NCBI GenBank assembly: GCA_035255945.1
Contig: DATEZA010000254.1
Span: 1 to 23,053, forward strand
Length of the DNA: 23,053 nucleotides
Direction: 5' to 3'
Source of the DNA: JAJPHC01 sp035255945
GTDB taxonomy: Bacteria > Acidobacteriota > Thermoanaerobaculia > Gp7-AA8
Positions 1-8,663 of this stretch are shown one piece after another. Each line of letters opens with the position of its first letter. Within the stretch, counting starts at the first letter, position 1. Made by a program: the position numbers and the translations under genes. Below the pieces are notes generated by a model, which saw only the letters and a list, made by a program, of their open reading frames with translations, made no database searches and was not told the DNA's origin.

Positions 1-3000
1 CCGCCACCGCCAGCACGAGCTCGTTCTTCCCTTTCTTCAATGGCAGATACACCGCGTCGTTCTCGACATCCATGATTCCGAGAAACGACGGATCGCGGTA
101 TCGAAACGCGCTGCGTCCCGTGTAGATCGGTCGCCCGTTGAGGAACACCGTCACTTCATCGCTGTAGCCGAATGACATGCGCTGTACGCGATCGCGATCC
201 GACTCGATCGTCGTGCGCGCGAAGACCAGACCTCGCTCGGGACGCGCGCCGGTACGTTGCGACGACATGCCCTTGTCCGGCCCGCGGCGATAACGATCGA
301 TGACCACCATCCCCGGCGTCTCCACGCCGACCGTCTGCCAATGCAGCGCAGAGACATCCGGCAATTTCTCCGGATCGCGCTCCGCTGCCGTGAATGCCTC
401 CGACAACTCCCATTTCGTCAGCGTCCCCGGCGCGAATGTCATCGGCGGCAGCGGCCGTGCTGGCTCCGCCACCGCGGCGCGATAGCGGAAATTCGAAAAA
501 TATCCGCCATTCGCGATTCCCCACAATCCGAGCGAACCCTTGCTGTAGCCGCGGCGCAGATCGTTATTGACGAGCACCGGTTTCTCCATGTCGCCGAGGT
601 AGACCTTCAGCGTGATTCCCGACACCTCGATCCGCGCGTGCATCCACTCGTCGTGCGGAATGTCGGTCGCGGCGGTGTAGCCGGGACCGCTGTACAACTG
701 CCAGGCCGCGGAGCCGTTGAACGACGGCGTGTACTGCACGGCATCGGGCTGGCCGCTCTTGAACGGGCGGAAGTAGACGATCTCGAAATCGTCGTCGTTC
801 TGCGCGCGGAAGATGATGCCGACGAACGACTGCTTGCTCGTCGTCGCGATGTCGACGTCGATCACGCCGTCCTGAAACGACGCATCGCCGAGCGACGCGG
901 CGCCCGATCGGAGAAAGAGGCTGTTGCGTCCGAGGTGCGGCTCGATGCGGGCGTTCGGATCGGCGAGCTTCCAGCGCGATGAGGCGAAATCGACGCCTTC
1001 GCTGAACGCGGCGCGCATCGATGCGAAGTCGAGCGTGACGGTGTCGAAGCGCTTGAGCAGATCGCCGCCGATGTTTCCGTAGAAGATGCCCCCCTTGTCG
1101 GTCAGCGCTTTCGTAAGCACGCGGGCTTCGGGCAGCCGTGCTTCGGCGCCGGAGAACGTCACGTTGAAATCGGGCAGCACGTATGCCGGGACTTCTTCCG
1201 TGCCGCCGACGCCGGTGAATTTCTCCGGACGCAGCGGGAACTTGCCGGCAATCTCCTTCTCGTATGCATGCAGGAACGGCTGATAGAGCATCGTCCGTTC
1301 CGCGCCGGTGTCGAGAAGAAAGGGCATCGACCGGTTTCGATACTCGCCGTCGAAGACGATGTCCTTGCCGTACAAAAACATGTTCGGCGCGCCCTTGCTC
1401 GCATCCGCAGGAGCGGCCGTCACGCTGCCGTCGCCGTGGAACGACACGTTGCCGAGTGCCGCGATGACGGGGAAGCCGATCACACCCTGGATCACCGTGC
1501 CGTCGGGGAACGTCATCAGCTGATCGTCGAGGATGATGAACGTCGCGTTCTCCACCGTGACATTGCCGAGCTTCATGAGCGGGAGATATCCGAGGCGCGG
1601 CTTTACTTTCAGGCTGGTGACGGTGCCGACGGAAATCGATTGTTCGAGGATCTTCACGCCGAGCTTTTCGGCGACGGAGCGGATCAGCAGCGACATGTTT
1701 GCGCCGGTGTCGAGTCCGAGCGCGACGCGCTGGCCGTTCGCTTCGACCGGCACGAGCCATCCCGGACCTTCGTGCGGCGCGTTCAACCGTCCCGCTGTTG
1801 CACTGACGTGTTGCGGCGGCACATCGCGCAGCGCGGAGTACAGCGAGGCTTGGTTTTCGAAGTCCGCCAGTTCATCGGCCGTCAACCTGCTGCGGAATCG
1901 CTCCAGCAACGCGCGGTAGTCGTCCGCCGCCTTCGCGTAGTCGAACATCATCGCGGCGTCGTCCGCACGCAAGGCGTACGCGTCGATGAGGTGCTCGTCG
2001 TCGTCGCCCGCTTTGGCGATGAATTCGTCGAGAAATTGCATCGACGCCTGCGGTTGATTGAGCGCCCTCGCAGCGACTGCGCGATAAAACGGCTCCGTTG
2101 CATCGCGCAATTCGAGATAGCGCTTTTCTTCGTAGAGTTTGTCGAGCCTGCCCTTTTCGACGATCTCCGAGACGTTCCCGAACGGATCGCGGATCGCCAC
2201 ACGTTTTGCCGATTGCGACACGATCGCGACGCCGCTCCGCTTCAGCTCCGCGATGGTGCGCTCGAGATCGGGCGTCTCGAACACCATCGTAATAAATGGC
2301 GGATCCTCGCTACGAGTGGCCGTCACGCCGGGACGGACGTGCAGCATGAACGCGAAGCTTCCGTCTGGATGTCCGAGGGGGAGATCGAGCGGGAGGTAGT
2401 TCTCGCTGCGGACGACGAAGCCGAGCTTGCGCGAGTAGAACTCGCGCGCGGCGGCCATGTCCGGCACGAGCACGCCGAAGTTGTAGATGCGCGGCTCGAC
2501 GAACGGCTCGTTGTGCACGACGGTCTCGTGCATCATCGAGATCCTCATTCCCGATGGTGTGACGATCGAGATCGCGTTGCCGACCGCTTCCTTGCGCGGA
2601 CTCGTTTCGGCGAACGGCACGTTCAACGTCTTCATCCGCTCGATCGCCTGATCGAGGTTGTTGACCTGCAGCGTGAGGCCGGCCTGCGTCTGCGATCCCG
2701 GCTGCTGCAACCGCGCGACTTTGTGCAGGATCAGCTGCACGTCGTCATTCGTTTTCAGCGCGACGTCGTGCGGATAGCCGCTCCGGTCCGCGATCGCGAA
2801 GCCGAGCTTGTCGGCGTAGAACGCGATCGCCGCGTCGATGTCGATGACGTTGATCTTCAGCGCCGAGGTGCGGAGGTACGGGGTGCGGCGGACATACTTG
2901 AAGTCGTACACGACGGACCAGTTTTTGCCGTCGTCCGAGCGCTCGGAGAGCTGGCGCACCGTGTTCGAATCGATGTTGAAGAGCGTCAGCCGCGTGAGCG

Positions 3001-3592
3001 ATTCACCATCGAAGCGCATCGCGCCGTCGCGATAGGTGCCGGAGAAACGATGCGGATTGCCGTCCGCGCCGATCCAGTACTGGAACCACTTGCCGGCGTT
3101 CGGGTCGTAGAAATTGATGCTCTTGCCGCCACCGCCGCCGACGGCGTTGGTCCAGTTCTCGAGAATGCCGCAGCCGTTCGAGATCCGCTGAATGACGCTC
3201 GTTCCGGCTTTGCGGCCCTGCCCGTACGCGTCCCATTCGCCCACCCAGAAGTCGAACTGCCGCGCCTCGGCGTTGTACATGCACGGGCTGCGCAGCTTGT
3301 CGACCGACTGCACGAGCTCGCGATAGCGCGGGTCGTCGTGCAGCGAGGCGAGGTCCGGATCGTTGAGGTCTAGGAAGTAGAACGCCTTGTTCGCCGGCGC
3401 CACCGCCTGCCGCAGCCACTCCAGCGCCTTGTCCTTCTCGTTCATCTGCGCGTAAACGCACGCGAGGTTGAACATCGCGACCGCGTTTCCCGGCTCGCGC
3501 TTCAGGATGGCTTCGTACTCGGCTACCGTGTGCGGCGGCTGCTGTGCCGGTCCGGCGAACATCAACATCAGGGCGACCATGAACGCGCTCAT
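1..3592 (-). CDS. Giant multidomain fusion: TPR / DUF1579-like / two glyoxalase (VOC) / tandem retropepsin-like protease / LamG-like (partial, runs off left edge)
   Basis: One open minus-strand frame begins at ATG 3590-3592 (GGAGG 10 nt upstream) and has no stop as far as base 1, giving at least 1,197 residues. A short hydrophobic start (residues 1-16) looks like a signal peptide. TPR-like helices follow (22-100), then a DUF1579-type domain with FDFWVGEW (110-235), and two VOC/glyoxalase domains (240-350 and 368-478). Next come a helical segment (483-590) and a retropepsin-like region with two D-T-G motifs at Asp628 (LGLDTGANMSLL) and Asp761 (FLLDTGAERTML). A concanavalin/LamG-like domain (about 875-1035) and a jelly-roll-like end with VTVFLNGRPIYTG complete it. 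In-frame checks at Met633, Met768 and Met1139 agree. The protein is probably exported and cleaves peptides; substrates are unknown. It looks like a secreted glyoxalase gene and a protease gene joined near residue 480. Family calls are from motif reading, so the exact VOC type is unsure. Confidence 0.8.
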   Translation of the reverse strand, partial: MSAFMVALMLMFAGPAQQPPHTVAEYEAILKREPGNAVAMFNLACVYAQMNEKDKALEWLRQAVAPANKAFYFLDLNDPDLASLHDDPRYRELVQSVDKLRSPCMYNAEARQFDFWVGEWDAYGQGRKAGTSVIQRISNGCGILENWTNAVGGGGGKSINFYDPNAGKWFQYWIGADGNPHRFSGTYRDGAMRFDGESLTRLTLFNIDSNTVRQLSERSDDGKNWSVVYDFKYVRRTPYLRTSALKINVIDIDAAIAFYADKLGFAIADRSGYPHDVALKTNDDVQLILHKVARLQQPGSQTQAGLTLQVNNLDQAIERMKTLNVPFAETSPRKEAVGNAISIVTPSGMRISMMHETVVHNEPFVEPRIYNFGVLVPDMAAAREFYSRKLGFVVRSENYLPLDLPLGHPDGSFAFMLHVRPGVTATRSEDPPFITMVFETPDLERTIAELKRSGVAIVSQSAKRVAIRDPFGNVSEIVEKGRLDKLYEEKRYLELRDATEPFYRAVAARALNQPQASMQFLDEFIAKAGDDDEHLIDAYALRADDAAMMFDYAKAADDYRALLERFRSRLTADELADFENQASLYSALRDVPPQHVSATAGRLNAPHEGPGWLVPVEANGQRVALGLDTGANMSLLIRSVAEKLGVKILEQSISVGTVTSLKVKPRLGYLPLMKLGNVTVENATFIILDDQLMTFPDGTVIQGVIGFPVIAALGNVSFHGDGSVTAAPADASKGAPNMFLYGKDIVFDGEYRNRSMPFLLDTGAERTMLYQPFLHAYEKEIAGKFPLRPEKFTGVGGTEEVPAYVLPDFNVTFSGAEARLPEARVLTKALTDKGGIFYGNIGGDLLKRFDTVTLDFASMRAAFSEGVDFASSRWKLADPNARIEPHLGRNSLFLRSGAASLGDASFQDGVIDVDIATTSKQSFVGIIFRAQNDDDFEIVYFRPFKSGQPDAVQYTPSFNGSAAWQLYSGPGYTAATDIPHDEWMHARIEVSGITLKVYLGDMEKPVLVNNDLRRGYSKGSLGLWGIANGGYFSNFRYRAAVAEPARPLPPMTFAPGTLTKWELSEAFTAAERDPEKLPDVSALHWQTVGVETPGMVVIDRYRRGPDKGMSSQRTGARPERGLVFARTTIESDRDRVQRMSFGYSDEVTVFLNGRPIYTGRSAFRYRDPSFLGIMDVENDAVYLPLKKGKNELVLAVA

Positions 3593-3596
3593 CGGA

Positions 3597-3625
3597 TTGC
3601 ATCCTCCGGGCGGCGTCGCTATAAA
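3597..3625 (+). promoter_or_regulatory. Sigma70-type promoter for the winged-helix/PD40 gene
   Basis: TTGCAT (3597-3602), a 17-bp spacer and TATAAA (3620-3625) match the sigma70 consensus well at ideal spacing. The start codon at 3675 would have a leader of roughly 43 nt. The -35 box lies next to the start codon of the divergent fusion gene and the promoter covers its ribosome binding site, so expression of the two genes could interfere. Confidence 0.6.
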
Positions 3626-3674
3626 CATCGGAGGACACCGCGCAGGAACGGTTTAGCGCGCCGAGGACTGACAA

Positions 3675-5720
3675 GTGTTCAACGCCAGCTCAAAAAAATC
3701 TCAAATCGACGAAAACGAGCATTACCGCTTCGGTCCGTTCACTCTCGAGACCTCGGAGCGCGTGCTGCGCGACGGCGACGCGCCGCTCGCCATCACCCCG
3801 AAAGCATTCGACATCCTTCTGCTGCTCGTCAGGAATCACGGACATCTGGTCAGCAAACAGCGCCTGCTGGAGACGATCTGGCCGAATACGTTCGTCGAGG
3901 AGAGCACGCTGACGCAGAACATCTTCACGCTGCGGAAGACGCTCGGACGGGAGTACATCGAGACGGTTCCGAAACATGGCTATCGTTTTTGCGGAGAGCC
4001 GCCCGAGGCCGTCGAAGTGCGTCACGCGAATCGTTCCTGGTTGTGGATCGCGGCGGCGGTTGTTGTCGTCGCGCTGCTGTCGCTGCTGCTCCTTCGCGGC
4101 CACAAACTCGCTGACACTGCGTTCCGCTCGATCGCGGTCGAGCGTCTGACCAACGGCGCCAACATCTCCGCGCTCGCGTTGTCGCCCGACGGCAAATACA
4201 TCGCGTACGCATCGACGCGCGGCGACATGCAGAGTCTCCTCGTGCGTCAGATCGCGACGGCGACCGCGGTGGAGATCGTGCCGCCCGCGCCGCTCGGTTT
4301 CCGCGGCATCACGTTCAGCCGTCACGGCGAGTGGATCTATTACGTGACGGTCCCGCAAAACAGGTACGCCGGCACGCTCTATCGCATCCCGCTCCTCGGC
4401 GGCACGCCGCAGCGCGTGCTGCAGGAGAGCGTCGGCAGCCGCGTCGAGCTGTCGCCCGACGGCAGCCAGATCGCGTACGTGCATTGGATCGATGGACTGC
4501 GCACGGCCCTGAAGATCGTGAACGCGGACGGCAGCGGCGAGCGGCAGCTCGCAACGCTCGAATACGACGACGGATTCGCCGTCGACGGCCCCGCGTGGTC
4601 TCCGGATGGAAAGACGATCCTCGCCGCGACGCGCAGCTACAACGGCAGCCGCCCGTTCGCGCGCGTCGTGGCCATCGACCTCGCCGGCGGCGGTCAACGC
4701 ACATTCCTCGGCGGCCGCTGGAACTGGATCGGGCAGATGTCGTGGCTCGCCGACGGCAGCGGCGTCGTGCTCACCGCGTGGAACAGCAACTCCGAGGTGA
4801 TGTCGGATCAGGTCTGGTTGATGAGTTATCCCTCGGGCGAGACGCGGCGCATCAGCAACGACATCAATGGATACCTCGGAGTCGGCGTGAGTCCGAAGCT
4901 GATCGCTGCGTCGACATCGATTCCGGCGCGGAACTTCTGGGTCGGCGATCGGAAGATCACGAACGGATCGGGCGAGTTGTACAGCGAACGTCTCGGCGCG
5001 GCGTGGATGCCGGATGGGCGTGTGGTGTTCGCATCGCGGCAGGGTGGCAGTCCGCACATCTGGATCATGGATGCGGATGGAAACGGGCAGCGGCAGTTGA
5101 CGTCCGGCGAGAGTTTCGACTTGCAGCCGGCCGTCTCGCCCGACGGCGCGTCGATCGCGTTCGTGTCGAACAATCACCTGTGGCGAATGAACGCGGACGG
5201 CAGTAATGCGCGCCGTCTGGCTGCGATCGACGGAGTCTCGTCGCCTGCGTTCTCTCCCGATGGACGATCGATCATCTGCGCGGCGAAGTCGCTTTTGTGG
5301 CGCATTCCTGCGGACGGAGGCACGCCCGTGCAGCTGACACGCGATGCGGCGCTGCTGCCCGCGGTGTCGCCGGATGGAAAGTGGATCGCCTGTTTAATGC
5401 CGAACGATGCGCCCGGTCCCGCGAGGCTGACGCTGCTCGCGGCGGATGACGGCCGCGTGATCAAGCAATTCGCGACGCTTGTTCCGCCCGGCTCGCCGGC
5501 ATTGAGATGGTCGCCGGACGGCCGCGCGATCACGTACGTCGTCACGCGCGACGGTGTATCGAACATCCGGAGCCAGGCGGTGGATGGGGGCGCACCGGCG
5601 CCGCTGACGGATTGGAAGGCCGACGTCATCTACCGCTTCGACTGGTCGCGCGACGGCCGGCTCCTGTGCGAGCGCGGGACCACTGTGGCCGATGTGATCC
5701 TGGTGTACGACAAGCTCTAA
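3675..5720 (+). CDS. Membrane-bound winged-helix transcriptional regulator with TolB/PD40-like beta-propeller
   Basis: This 681-aa protein starts with an OmpR/PhoB-type (Trans_reg_C) winged helix at residues about 18-108, with TPKAFDILLLLV, the recognition region STLTQNIFTLRKTLG and the wing motif ETVPKHGYRF. A single membrane helix follows (122-140). The remaining ~540 residues carry repeated SPDGK/SPDGR motifs of PD40/TolB-like propeller blades. The layout resembles CadC-type one-component regulators: DNA binding in the cytoplasm, sensing outside the membrane. GTG is chosen as start because GAGGA sits 7 nt upstream and no closer ATG fits. The ligand is unknown. It is divergent from the protease/glyoxalase fusion, so that gene is a plausible target, but this is inference. 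Confidence 0.9.
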   Translation: MFNASSKKSQIDENEHYRFGPFTLETSERVLRDGDAPLAITPKAFDILLLLVRNHGHLVSKQRLLETIWPNTFVEESTLTQNIFTLRKTLGREYIETVPKHGYRFCGEPPEAVEVRHANRSWLWIAAAVVVVALLSLLLLRGHKLADTAFRSIAVERLTNGANISALALSPDGKYIAYASTRGDMQSLLVRQIATATAVEIVPPAPLGFRGITFSRHGEWIYYVTVPQNRYAGTLYRIPLLGGTPQRVLQESVGSRVELSPDGSQIAYVHWIDGLRTALKIVNADGSGERQLATLEYDDGFAVDGPAWSPDGKTILAATRSYNGSRPFARVVAIDLAGGGQRTFLGGRWNWIGQMSWLADGSGVVLTAWNSNSEVMSDQVWLMSYPSGETRRISNDINGYLGVGVSPKLIAASTSIPARNFWVGDRKITNGSGELYSERLGAAWMPDGRVVFASRQGGSPHIWIMDADGNGQRQLTSGESFDLQPAVSPDGASIAFVSNNHLWRMNADGSNARRLAAIDGVSSPAFSPDGRSIICAAKSLLWRIPADGGTPVQLTRDAALLPAVSPDGKWIACLMPNDAPGPARLTLLAADDGRVIKQFATLVPPGSPALRWSPDGRAITYVVTRDGVSNIRSQAVDGGAPAPLTDWKADVIYRFDWSRDGRLLCERGTTVADVILVYDKL

Positions 5721-5763
5721 GCTTGTCGAGGGGGTGCCGGGGGGGCAAGCTGAGAGCTTGCCC
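5709..5763. repeat. Two tandem perfect hairpins, possible terminator
   Basis: The first hairpin, GACAAGCT (5709-5716), loop CTA, AGCTTGTC (5720-5727), includes the last codons and the stop of the PD40 gene. The second, GGGCAAGCT (5743-5751), loop GAG, AGCTTGCCC (5755-5763), has a perfect 9-bp stem. Both share the CAAGCT/AGCTTG core. There is no T-tract, so an intrinsic terminator role is uncertain; a dispersed palindromic repeat is equally likely. The next 139 bases, up to the lipoprotein start, show no gene I can support. Confidence 0.5.
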
Positions 5764-5902
5764 TACACCACCGGCAGTGCGCGACGCGGCACACCGGCGA
5801 CGACTGCACGAGCGATGTCGTGGTGCTTCCGTAAAACGAGAAACGCATCGGGGCGGCGGCGGTGGCGAAGCTGACGTGCGCGCTCGGCGATAGCATGGAG
5901 TG

Positions 5903-6298
5903 ATGAAGCGCGCAGTTGCCATTGCCTTGCTGCTGTTTGCCGGTTGTTCGTCCATGACACTCGTGCGCGTGCCGACCACGCTCGAGTTGATGCGCGCGCT
6001 CGATCTGCACGTTTGGTACGTGCCGTTCGACGCCGGCTGGGCGGTGCGGATCGAAGACGCGCAGCCGCTCGGAACGAAGGACGCGGGCCTGCTCCACGCG
6101 GGGAGCGAATCGCTGATTGCGATGCATCCGGTTGACGGCGCGCGCTTCGCGCTCACAATCGACGGACGCCGCCAAACGATCGAGCTCTGCGAGAGCTGCC
6201 GCGTCGAGTTCTTCGATCCGCCGCGATGCAATGCGGATTGTTCGGCGTATGTGCTGGGGCAGTTTAGAGACAAGCAGATCGTGCTGCGGCATCGCTGA
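5903..6298 (+). CDS. Small predicted lipoprotein of unknown function
   Basis: A 131-aa product begins MKRAVAIALLLFAGCSS, a classic lipoprotein signal peptide with a lipobox ending at Cys15, so it is probably anchored in the membrane after export. The mature part has four further Cys in a short stretch (LCESC and RCNADC), which could form disulfides or bind metal. A GTG at 5900 would add one residue; ATG 5903 gives a cleaner signal peptide. GGAG lies only 2 nt before the ATG, so the start is slightly uncertain. I recognise no family. It ends 29 nt before cheA and could be transcribed with it. Confidence 0.75.
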   Translation: MKRAVAIALLLFAGCSSMTLVRVPTTLELMRALDLHVWYVPFDAGWAVRIEDAQPLGTKDAGLLHAGSESLIAMHPVDGARFALTIDGRRQTIELCESCRVEFFDPPRCNADCSAYVLGQFRDKQIVLRHR

Positions 6299-6308
6299 CA
6301 GCGCAGGG

Positions 6309-6314
6309 TAGAAT
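6309..6314 (+). promoter_or_regulatory. Candidate -10 box before cheA
   Basis: TAGAAT lies 13 nt before the cheA ATG, with no convincing -35 and only a weak ribosome site between. If used, transcription would start a few bases before the start codon, giving a nearly leaderless message. Confidence 0.25.
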
Positions 6315-6327
6315 TGCCTCAGGTCCG

Positions 6328-8358
6328 ATGACGAAAGAGGACGATCGCGCCCGCGAGGAGTTCACCAGCGAAGCCGAGGAACTGCTCGACACGCTGTCGC
6401 GCGATCTCGTCGAGTTCGAGACGCAGGGGAAGAACGTTCGCCCCGAGGTCGTCAACAAGATCTTTCGCGAGGTGCACTCGCTCAAAGGTCTGGCCGGCAT
6501 GCTCGGCTTCGCGGAGATCGCCGATCTCTCGCACAACCTCGAGGACATGCTCGACAAGCTGCGGATGGGGAAGATCCCGATTCAGAAGGACCTGATCGAC
6601 CTGCTCTACGACTCGGTCGACGGTCTCAACCGCCTCGTCATCGCCATCAACGACCCGTCGCTCTCCGGCCTCGTCGACATCACCAACCTCGCCAGCCGCA
6701 TCCATCGCACCGTCACCAATCAGCCGGAGAAAAAGGTCGAAGACCCGTTCGCCGAATTGACGCTCGACGAGCAGACGAAGAAGTCGCTGACCGAATACGA
6801 GGAGCACCGGCTGATGGAGAACGTCCGCGCCGGCAAGTACATCCTCTCCATCGAGCAGACGTTCGACTTCTCCGATTTCGACGAAAAACTGCGCGCGCTG
6901 ACCGGCACCCTCAACGAGGGGGGGGAGGTCATCTCCACCCTTCCGGCGCTCGATACGAGCGGCGGAGCCGGAATTGCGTTCCGCCTGCTGTACGGATCGA
7001 CGCTCAACGTCGAGGCGGTCGCGGCGCTTGCACCCGAGGCGAGCGTTTCGTCGTTGCGAAAAACGTCGGCGCCGCAGACGGTCGTCGAGACCGCACCGGT
7101 GCCGGTCGAGATCGTGCCCGAAGAAGACCTCTCGCTGCGGTCGATGTCGCAGACCGTGCGCGTCGACATCTCCAAGCTCGATCACGTCATGAACATCGTC
7201 GGCGAGCTGATCATCGAGAAGACGCAGCTCGAGTCGCTCACCCGCCAGCTCACCGCACAGCAGAACCGGATGGCGGCGCACGAGCTGGGGAAGATCGCGC
7301 GCAATCTCGATCGGAAGTTGAGCGACTTGCAGAAGTCAGTCATCGAGACGCGGATGGTGCCGGTGGGGCAGATCTACTCGAAGCTCTCGCGCACGGTGCG
7401 CAAGACCGCGCGCGAGCTGCGGAAAGAGATCGAGCTCGTGATGCGCGGCGAGGACACGGAGCTCGACAAGATGATGGTCGAGGAGCTGACCGATCCGCTG
7501 ATGCACATCATCCGCAACGCGATCGATCACGGCATCGAGCCGGCGGCGGAGCGTGTCGCGGCGGGCAAGGCGCCCGAGGGGAAAGTCATCCTCAATGCGT
7601 ACCAGCAGGGGAACTCGGTCGTGCTCGATGTCAAAGACGACGGGCGCGGCATCGATCCGGAGCACATCCGCCGGATCGCGATCAATCGCGGACTGATCAC
7701 CGACAAAGATCCGTTCGACGCGGCGCGCGCGCTCGAATTGATCTTCTCGCCCGGATTCTCGACGGCGGCGCAGGTGAGCGAGATCTCCGGACGCGGCGTC
7801 GGACTCGACGTGGTGAAGAAAAACATCCAGGACCTGAAGGGCACGATCGATGTCATCTCGTCGCCGGGGCAGGGATCGACGTTCCGCATCTCGCTGCCGA
7901 TCACGCTGGCGATCATCCAGGCGCTGATCGTGCGCGCCGGCGACGAGCAGTTCGCCATTCCGCTCACGTCGGTCGAAGAATCGCTGCGCATCTACTCGCG
8001 CGACATCCGCACGGTGGAGCGCCGCGAAGTCTTCACGCTGCGCGATTTCACCCTGCCGCTGCTCCGTCTCGCCGACGCGTTCGGCCTCGCCGACGATCAC
8101 GATCACGGGCCCGACACGAAGTGGTTCGTGGTCGTGACGCGATCGGGCGAGAAGACGGTCGGCCTGCTCGTCGATGCGCTCGTGCGGCAGCAGGAAGTAG
8201 TGATCAAGTCGATCGGCGAGCGGTTGAAGACCATCCCCGGTATCGCAGGTGCGACGGATATCGGCGAGAGCGACATCGTTTTGGTGATCGATGTGGGAAC
8301 GCTGATCGATCATTTTGGGGGGCGGGCGCGGGAGAACAGGGCGATGGCGAGGGTTTGA
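6328..8358 (+). CDS. cheA: Chemotaxis-type histidine kinase CheA
   Basis: This 676-aa protein has the CheA order of domains. An N-terminal Hpt/P1 domain carries the phosphorylated His50 in HSLKG. A less conserved P2-like region lies around 150-240. The P3 dimerisation segment contains KLDHVMNIVGELI. The P4 ATPase domain shows the N box NAIDHGIE (about 397), DDGRGID (about 436) and GRGVGLDVVK (about 488). The C-terminal P5/CheW-like domain begins near 525. There is no receiver domain at the end, unlike FrzE-type kinases. It phosphorylates CheY-type and CheB receivers in response to arrays. A run of eight G (6918-6925) lies inside the P2-like region. The last codons are included in a tandem duplication. 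Confidence 0.96.
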   Translation: MTKEDDRAREEFTSEAEELLDTLSRDLVEFETQGKNVRPEVVNKIFREVHSLKGLAGMLGFAEIADLSHNLEDMLDKLRMGKIPIQKDLIDLLYDSVDGLNRLVIAINDPSLSGLVDITNLASRIHRTVTNQPEKKVEDPFAELTLDEQTKKSLTEYEEHRLMENVRAGKYILSIEQTFDFSDFDEKLRALTGTLNEGGEVISTLPALDTSGGAGIAFRLLYGSTLNVEAVAALAPEASVSSLRKTSAPQTVVETAPVPVEIVPEEDLSLRSMSQTVRVDISKLDHVMNIVGELIIEKTQLESLTRQLTAQQNRMAAHELGKIARNLDRKLSDLQKSVIETRMVPVGQIYSKLSRTVRKTARELRKEIELVMRGEDTELDKMMVEELTDPLMHIIRNAIDHGIEPAAERVAAGKAPEGKVILNAYQQGNSVVLDVKDDGRGIDPEHIRRIAINRGLITDKDPFDAARALELIFSPGFSTAAQVSEISGRGVGLDVVKKNIQDLKGTIDVISSPGQGSTFRISLPITLAIIQALIVRAGDEQFAIPLTSVEESLRIYSRDIRTVERREVFTLRDFTLPLLRLADAFGLADDHDHGPDTKWFVVVTRSGEKTVGLLVDALVRQQEVVIKSIGERLKTIPGIAGATDIGESDIVLVIDVGTLIDHFGGRARENRAMARV

Positions 8359-8369
8359 GGAACGACTTC

Positions 8370-8459
8370 GAATGCAGAATGCAGAATTCAGAATGAAGAA
8401 TGAAGAATTGAGGTGGCGCTTCGCGCACGTCTCAATTCTGCATTCTGAATTCTGCATTC
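8370..8459. repeat. Hairpin with heptamer-repeat arms, copy 1
   Basis: The left arm (8370-8412) is six degenerate 7-nt units of the type GAATGCA/GAATTCA/GAATGAA. The loop (8413-8430) is GC-rich. The right arm (8431-8459) is the reverse complement of such units; about 25 of 29 positions pair. Confidence 0.85.
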
Positions 8460-8546
8460 ATCCGGTGACCTATGTTGAAGATCACTTGGCCTCACCGGGC
8501 GGGCGCGGGAGAACAGGGCGATGGCGAGGGTCTGAGGAACGACTTC

Positions 8547-8650
8547 GAATGCAGAATTCAGAATTCAGAATGAAGAATGAAGAATTGAGGTGGCGCTTCG
8601 CGCACGTCTCAATTCTGCATTCTGAATTCTGCATTCTGAATTCTGCATTC
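8547..8650. repeat. Hairpin with heptamer-repeat arms, copy 2
   Basis: Both arms are 43 nt (8547-8589 and 8608-8650) and pair at about 39 of 43 positions, with an 18-nt loop identical to copy 1. The unit is again a 7-nt GAAT-based word. It ends 13 nt before the ATPase start codon, so it lies in the leader if the gene is co-transcribed with cheA. Confidence 0.85.
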
Positions 8651-8663
8651 ATCCGGTGACCCT

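Noticed and set aside
564..1760. 398-codon minus-strand open frame
   Set aside because: Out of phase with the domain-bearing frame on the same strand and extremely Arg-rich.
1268..3373. 701-codon plus-strand open frame
   Set aside because: Antisense to the fusion gene, very rich in Arg, His, Asp and Val, no domain or signal; typical shadow of a GC-rich gene.
5764..5902. Short minus-strand frames between the PD40 and lipoprotein genes
   Set aside because: Arg-rich and short, no ribosome site or recognisable domain; a decayed gene fragment cannot be shown.
8370..8650. Possible CRISPR array
   Set aside because: The repeats are 7-nt words in inverted arms plus a two-copy duplication; there are no regular 25-40-nt repeats with unique spacers and no cas genes.
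8315..8659. 114-codon plus-strand frame with a repeated sequence
   Set aside because: It reads through the tandem duplication and hairpins; the internal repeat is the DNA duplication and not a protein family.
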